A DNA stretch of 64,000 nt from Motacilla alba alba (Eukaryota > Chordata > Aves > Passeriformes > Motacillidae), in the NCBI RefSeq assembly GCF_015832195.1, contig NC_052046.1:43844473-43908472 (forward strand). Direction: 5' to 3'. A program made the position numbers and the translations under genes. The stretch's first letter is position 1; every line of letters starts with the position of its first letter. Shown here piece after piece: positions 60,048 to 64,000 of the stretch. The notes beneath the pieces were generated by a model. That model did no database searches. It had not been told where the DNA came from and saw nothing but the letters and a program-made list of their open reading frames with translations.

Positions 60048-62411
60048 TACATTACTGTCCATTTCTGTGGAGGATCTGACTCATCCTCAGCTTTAGGCCC
60101 TTTAGGGTGAGGAAGGGAAGTACAAAATGGGAACATCCTGAGAACCAGAATATGGGACAATAATTGCTCTTCGGAAATTGTCTCTCTTTGCCACATATAG
60201 AAGGCCCAAGACCCAACATTTGGGAATCTTTAGTGACTCTTTTTTTTTTTTTTTTTTTTGTTTGGGATTGAATCCACTGTTCGAGGGTAATTTCAATGAA
60301 ATGAGAGGCACATGGCCACCCTTTACCCTAGCTGGAGTCCTCTTAATCTTCCACTTTGCCAGTCCCTTCTCAGCTGTGATCCTGTGAAAGCATCTCTGCA
60401 ATCTATGACCCAGCCTGTCCAACTGGGGAAGAAAGAGGCATTCCCTTTCCATATTTTCACAGCTGTACAGGACAAAAATCACCCTCAAGTTTTTCCTCTC
60501 TGAGGTGAAAAAGTGTTTTCTCTTACATGCAGGCAGTTTTGCAGCTGCTGAATGGCCTTGTTGTGACATTTTTTTCCTTTCCCGTCACCGAGCATGCACT
60601 AAACATCAGGAAATCATTACAGAAAATTGAGACACTGCATGTGTGTGTGTACACATAGAGAATGCATAAACCAACTGATGCAGTAATGTGCAGGGTAAGT
60701 TAAAATACCTCCCACACAATATCTGGCTTCTGAAGCATGGCTCCAAATTGGCCATTACCAGAGTAATGACTTAATCAGTTGTTAACAATCACTGTACTCC
60801 TTACCAACTGATGTGCATATAACTTTGCAAAGACTCCCTTGACACCTCCTCTGCTGCTGTCATCAAATGAGATGGCCTTATTTCAGGTGTTTGCTATGCA
60901 TTGCTGCCAGAGTTCCTCTCTAGTTCATAAAGCATTACATCCAGTGCAGGGAACTCCTGCTATCCCCAAGGTGGGAAAACCTAAGTGGAAACTTATCAGC
61001 TGCCATTTACGTTAGAAGTCCAGTTTCCAGCTAAAGTTGGTGCTTGGATACCTTCTGGAGTTAAAACCTTAGAAAGTAAGGTCTAGCTTTCAAGGAAATT
61101 ATTTCATTTATGCTGAAGTCTTTGTCTCAGTTTTTGACAGTCCCTGCAATGCTTAGAAAGTGCAGCACTCTAAATACCTTCTGGAGTCACCATATTGTGC
61201 CCAACCCCAGTGACATGGCAACCTTTCCAGATGTGCATTGGCCTGATCTTGTTCCACCTCTTCCTTGCTGGAAGCTGTTGAACTCTCCTTTAGTCCTTGT
61301 CTTCATGGGTGGAAATGGGGACATAGGAGGATATCAGTGATTTATGACATTTCTCCTGCCAGCTTTAGTCTGGAGACACGTGAAATAATTTTTGCAATCA
61401 GTAGAACTTTTCTAATGAGAGTTACTCTGAAATAACTCCAGCAAAAGGTCATAGCATTAGAAATCCCTAAGGCTCCAATTTTTTTTTGTGGGTTTTTTTT
61501 TTTTGAAGGTAAAATGAGATTTAGCCCTGAAAGTGCCATTGTCAAGGATCCGTTGTCAGTAAAGAAGAGTTATCAGGTTCATAACCTATGCACAGTTTAT
61601 GTTGCTTTGCTTCTGCTGCACAGGTTAATCATCACTGACTAACTGCAACCTCTCAAGGCATTTGAGATAGTTTTCTTCCCATCAGTTGTAACTGAGACAG
61701 AGAGAATTAACTTGGGGACTGCATTCTGCAAATCATGTGCTCATAACTGGGTGGAGTTGGCATGCTATGAGCATACCCAGCTGTGGGCTGCAGAAATGAG
61801 AAGGGTTTGCTCGATTTTCCTGTGGTGCTCCCTGACGCCATCTGCTTCCAGATCCTGTGGGGAAGTGCAGAGGCAGAAGCTTGGCAAGAAAGCCAATAGG
61901 ATAAAGACAGCATGGACTGACAACTTTTGCGAGGACAGACATTTGGGACACACAAGGATGTGTTCCCTAAAGCTCTCTTGTCTGTATCAAATGTGTCATG
62001 AGGTCCTTAGTGCTGTTGACTCTGAGTGGTTCTTATGGTACTTAATTGCTTCAGAAATTGTCTACCTCCACTTCCTTGCATGAAAGGACAGTGGGGATGC
62101 CTGAGGAAGGGTCTGTCTTCTCAAAGCAGTCCATTGTCAACAGCCTACAATGGAAGAACCATCCTTTCCTCCATTGTAGCACTGTGCTATAATGTGCTAG
62201 CTTGGGCTGGCTGTGAGGTGACAAGGCCCTATACAGCTAAGACATTCAGGTGAAGCAAATAGCTGAAGCATCCGCCTCACAGCCACAGGATCCCTCCACA
62301 TGAAAGACAGGGAAGCTGTCCGAGGGAAACTGAGATCAGACTGGACCACCAGGTCTTTACTCTCTGTGTTGAGAACTAGGGAAGAGGGAGAGTGACAGAA
62401 AACCCTTGCCA
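60048..62411. other. Unassigned stretch with a long T run
   Basis: Twenty T lie at 60240-60259. The 155-codon minus-strand frame at 60102-60569 runs through that homopolymer (translated as poly-lysine) and is not credible. No repeat family was recognised. Confidence 0.5.
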
Positions 62412-62530
62412 GTCATTTCCTCCCTCTGTCCCTCCCTTCCTCCCTCCCCCTGTCCCAGTCCCTCTGTGCCTCCCTCCCTCCATCCTTCTGTCTCCCCATT
62501 CCTCCATCCTCCCATTTCTCCATCCATTCT
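62412..62530. repeat. Polypyrimidine low-complexity tract
   Basis: About 120 bp of nearly pure C/T, with units such as CCTCCCTC and CCATCCT. Its proline-rich translations in the plus strand are an artefact of composition. The mirror-like pyrimidine content could support triplex formation. Confidence 0.92.
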
Positions 62531-64000
62531 CAGTTTGGCATCTCATTCTGCACCCACAGGTAGGCCTGGGAGCACTAGCCCTGGGAAAAAATGGATGTGA
62601 GGCACATCCAAAATGTTTTTACTGCATTGCTCCCTCCTCTGCTCATGCCTAGATTTCCTTCTCTTGTTTTTAATGCTCGTTAACAGCAAATGGTTTTACA
62701 TACTTACATTACGTAAGAAAAACCAGATCAGATATCTGCCCTCCTTCTTTCCAAGTGTGGCAGAGAGTTGGAAAAGGGTAAGAGCAGCAATAGTATACAC
62801 AGTATTTCCAATTTATACAATCTCCACATGTTTTCAGTTCAGTTATTTCCTGCGTCTGATGTGTTTTTCATGGATTTAGTAATCCTCATTGGATTAATGC
62901 CTAAAATCTGGCTCCCACCATGAACCCATGGAAACACAATCCACAATCCCTTGCAGCAAGTAATCCTCCAAGTTTCCTACCCTTCACATGAAGAGCTGGG
63001 AATCTTCCATCTTTCTGAAAATACGGTGCCCAGTAGTTTTGACTGATAACTCCCATTTTTTTTATTGGGAGAGGTATTAAACATCCAGTCTTTTCTTACC
63101 TTCTACAAGATAAGAAGGTGTTTCATCACACCTTTAGTATCTTCTCTCTGCTGTTCTTTCTTTCTGAATAATGATATTCAGCCTACCCAGTGCTCCCCAG
63201 ACCTCACCAGCTCCAGATATTTATTCACCTGGGTTGCCCTTCAAATCCTTCCCTGTTATACTATTTCTTTCCTGAGACAAGAAGACCAGGACCACTCATT
63301 GTATTTACAACTGGCGCAAATCACGATTTTATATAGTGGCATAGTGGTGCCATCTAAGAGTTCCCAGTATCTGCTTTGCTTTATTGACTGTTGCTGAACA
63401 GTGAGGTGACATTTTTGTAGAGCAGCCTCCCACAGTCCCAAGACTGTGTCATTTCCACCCCCACAACTCCTCCCCCTCCCCAAACCCCATCCATCTTAAG
63501 TAGTAATGGTCAGGGTAGAGCTAATAATTCTAACTTAAGAAACGAAAAATGTTTGTTGGAGCAAGAGTGTCTGCCAGAGACCCCCATAGAGATGAGTCAG
63601 AAATCTCAAGGAACAGTGGTCCACAACAATAGAACAAGACCTTTACAACAATGTTTGGATACAGAAAGATGGTAGCTAGTGACCTGGCACAGTCTGCTGA
63701 GCAGCTGGGCCAGGACCACACATAAACAATTTAATCCAGCACCTCTTTTACTGAAAATGAATAACAAAACCTTAATAAATCAACAATTACTTATTGCTGT
63801 ATTTGGGGTAATAAATTCTTTAGTTTATCAGTAGCTTGTGGCTTCCACAGCATGTTCTTTGAACAGTTTGCCTTTCAGTTACATCCCCTTTCTCTCCTGA
63901 ACAATAAATTAGCATTCTTTTTTTTTTTTTTTAAGGAAAAGAGGTGAAAAAGAGGATATATTACAATTTTCTCAAAGCAAAAGGAAAAATGCAACATCTT
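62531..64000. other. Unassigned non-coding stretch to the window end
   Basis: No gene or repeat family was recognised. A run of 15 T lies at 63918-63932. A C-rich segment lies at 63455-63490. Confidence 0.5.

Noticed and set aside
60102..60569. Minus-strand open frame of 155 codons with poly-lysine
   Set aside because: The lysines come from a 20-base T run, and the rest resembles no protein family.
62392..62652. Proline/serine-rich plus-strand frames
   Set aside because: Produced by a polypyrimidine tract, not by coding selection.
1..64000. tRNA, rRNA, CRISPR arrays, operon or phage signatures
   Set aside because: None seen. There are no tRNA B-box-like strings in the right context, no spaced direct-repeat arrays and no dense prokaryotic coding.

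Overview
The window reads as non-coding nuclear DNA from a bird. It is moderately AT-rich, has no operon-like gene packing, and I find no convincing protein-coding exon on either strand. The organism call rests on the repeats: several 5'-truncated CR1 LINEs ending in the ATTCTRTG-type tail seen in avian CR1, older CR1 pieces of the kind common in turtles and crocodilians, and two retroviral LTRs, one resembling from memory a long LTR widespread in bird genomes. A crocodilian or turtle is less likely but not excluded. All family names come from memory; no database search was run.

Layout: 1-1.6 kb is unassigned. 1.63-2.69 kb is a decayed solo LTR of about 1.05 kb on the minus strand. 2.7-19.6 kb is mostly unassigned, with a homeodomain-core-rich AT stretch (3.6-3.9 kb), a MIR-like SINE relic (9.4 kb), short tandem repeats and a 56-bp AT microsatellite (18.6 kb). 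19.6-22.4 kb holds an old CR1 piece followed by a longer, younger one, both plus strand. 23.6 kb holds an ancient CR1 3' end and 28.2-29.25 kb a CR1 on the minus strand. 32.3-33.25 kb has a dense palindrome cluster next to an ancient minus-strand CR1. 37.3 kb has a weak SINE-like relic. 38.5-39.7 kb holds two CR1s meeting tail to tail, and 41.8 kb a tiny CR1 3' end. 43.58-44.22 kb is a second, better preserved solo LTR of 639 bp on the minus strand. From 44.2 kb to the end there are only low-complexity tracts and small tandem repeats in otherwise unassigned sequence.

Nothing here forms a working gene system. The CR1 reverse-transcriptase relics are frameshifted, and one has lost the catalytic aspartate pair. 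Both LTRs appear to be solo, with no retroviral genes beside them. The window is best described as intergenic or long-intron sequence. The most interesting leftovers are the palindrome cluster at 32.3 kb, the homeodomain-core-rich stretch at 3.6 kb, and one short open frame with a credible signal peptide at 40.4 kb, which I rate as unproven.
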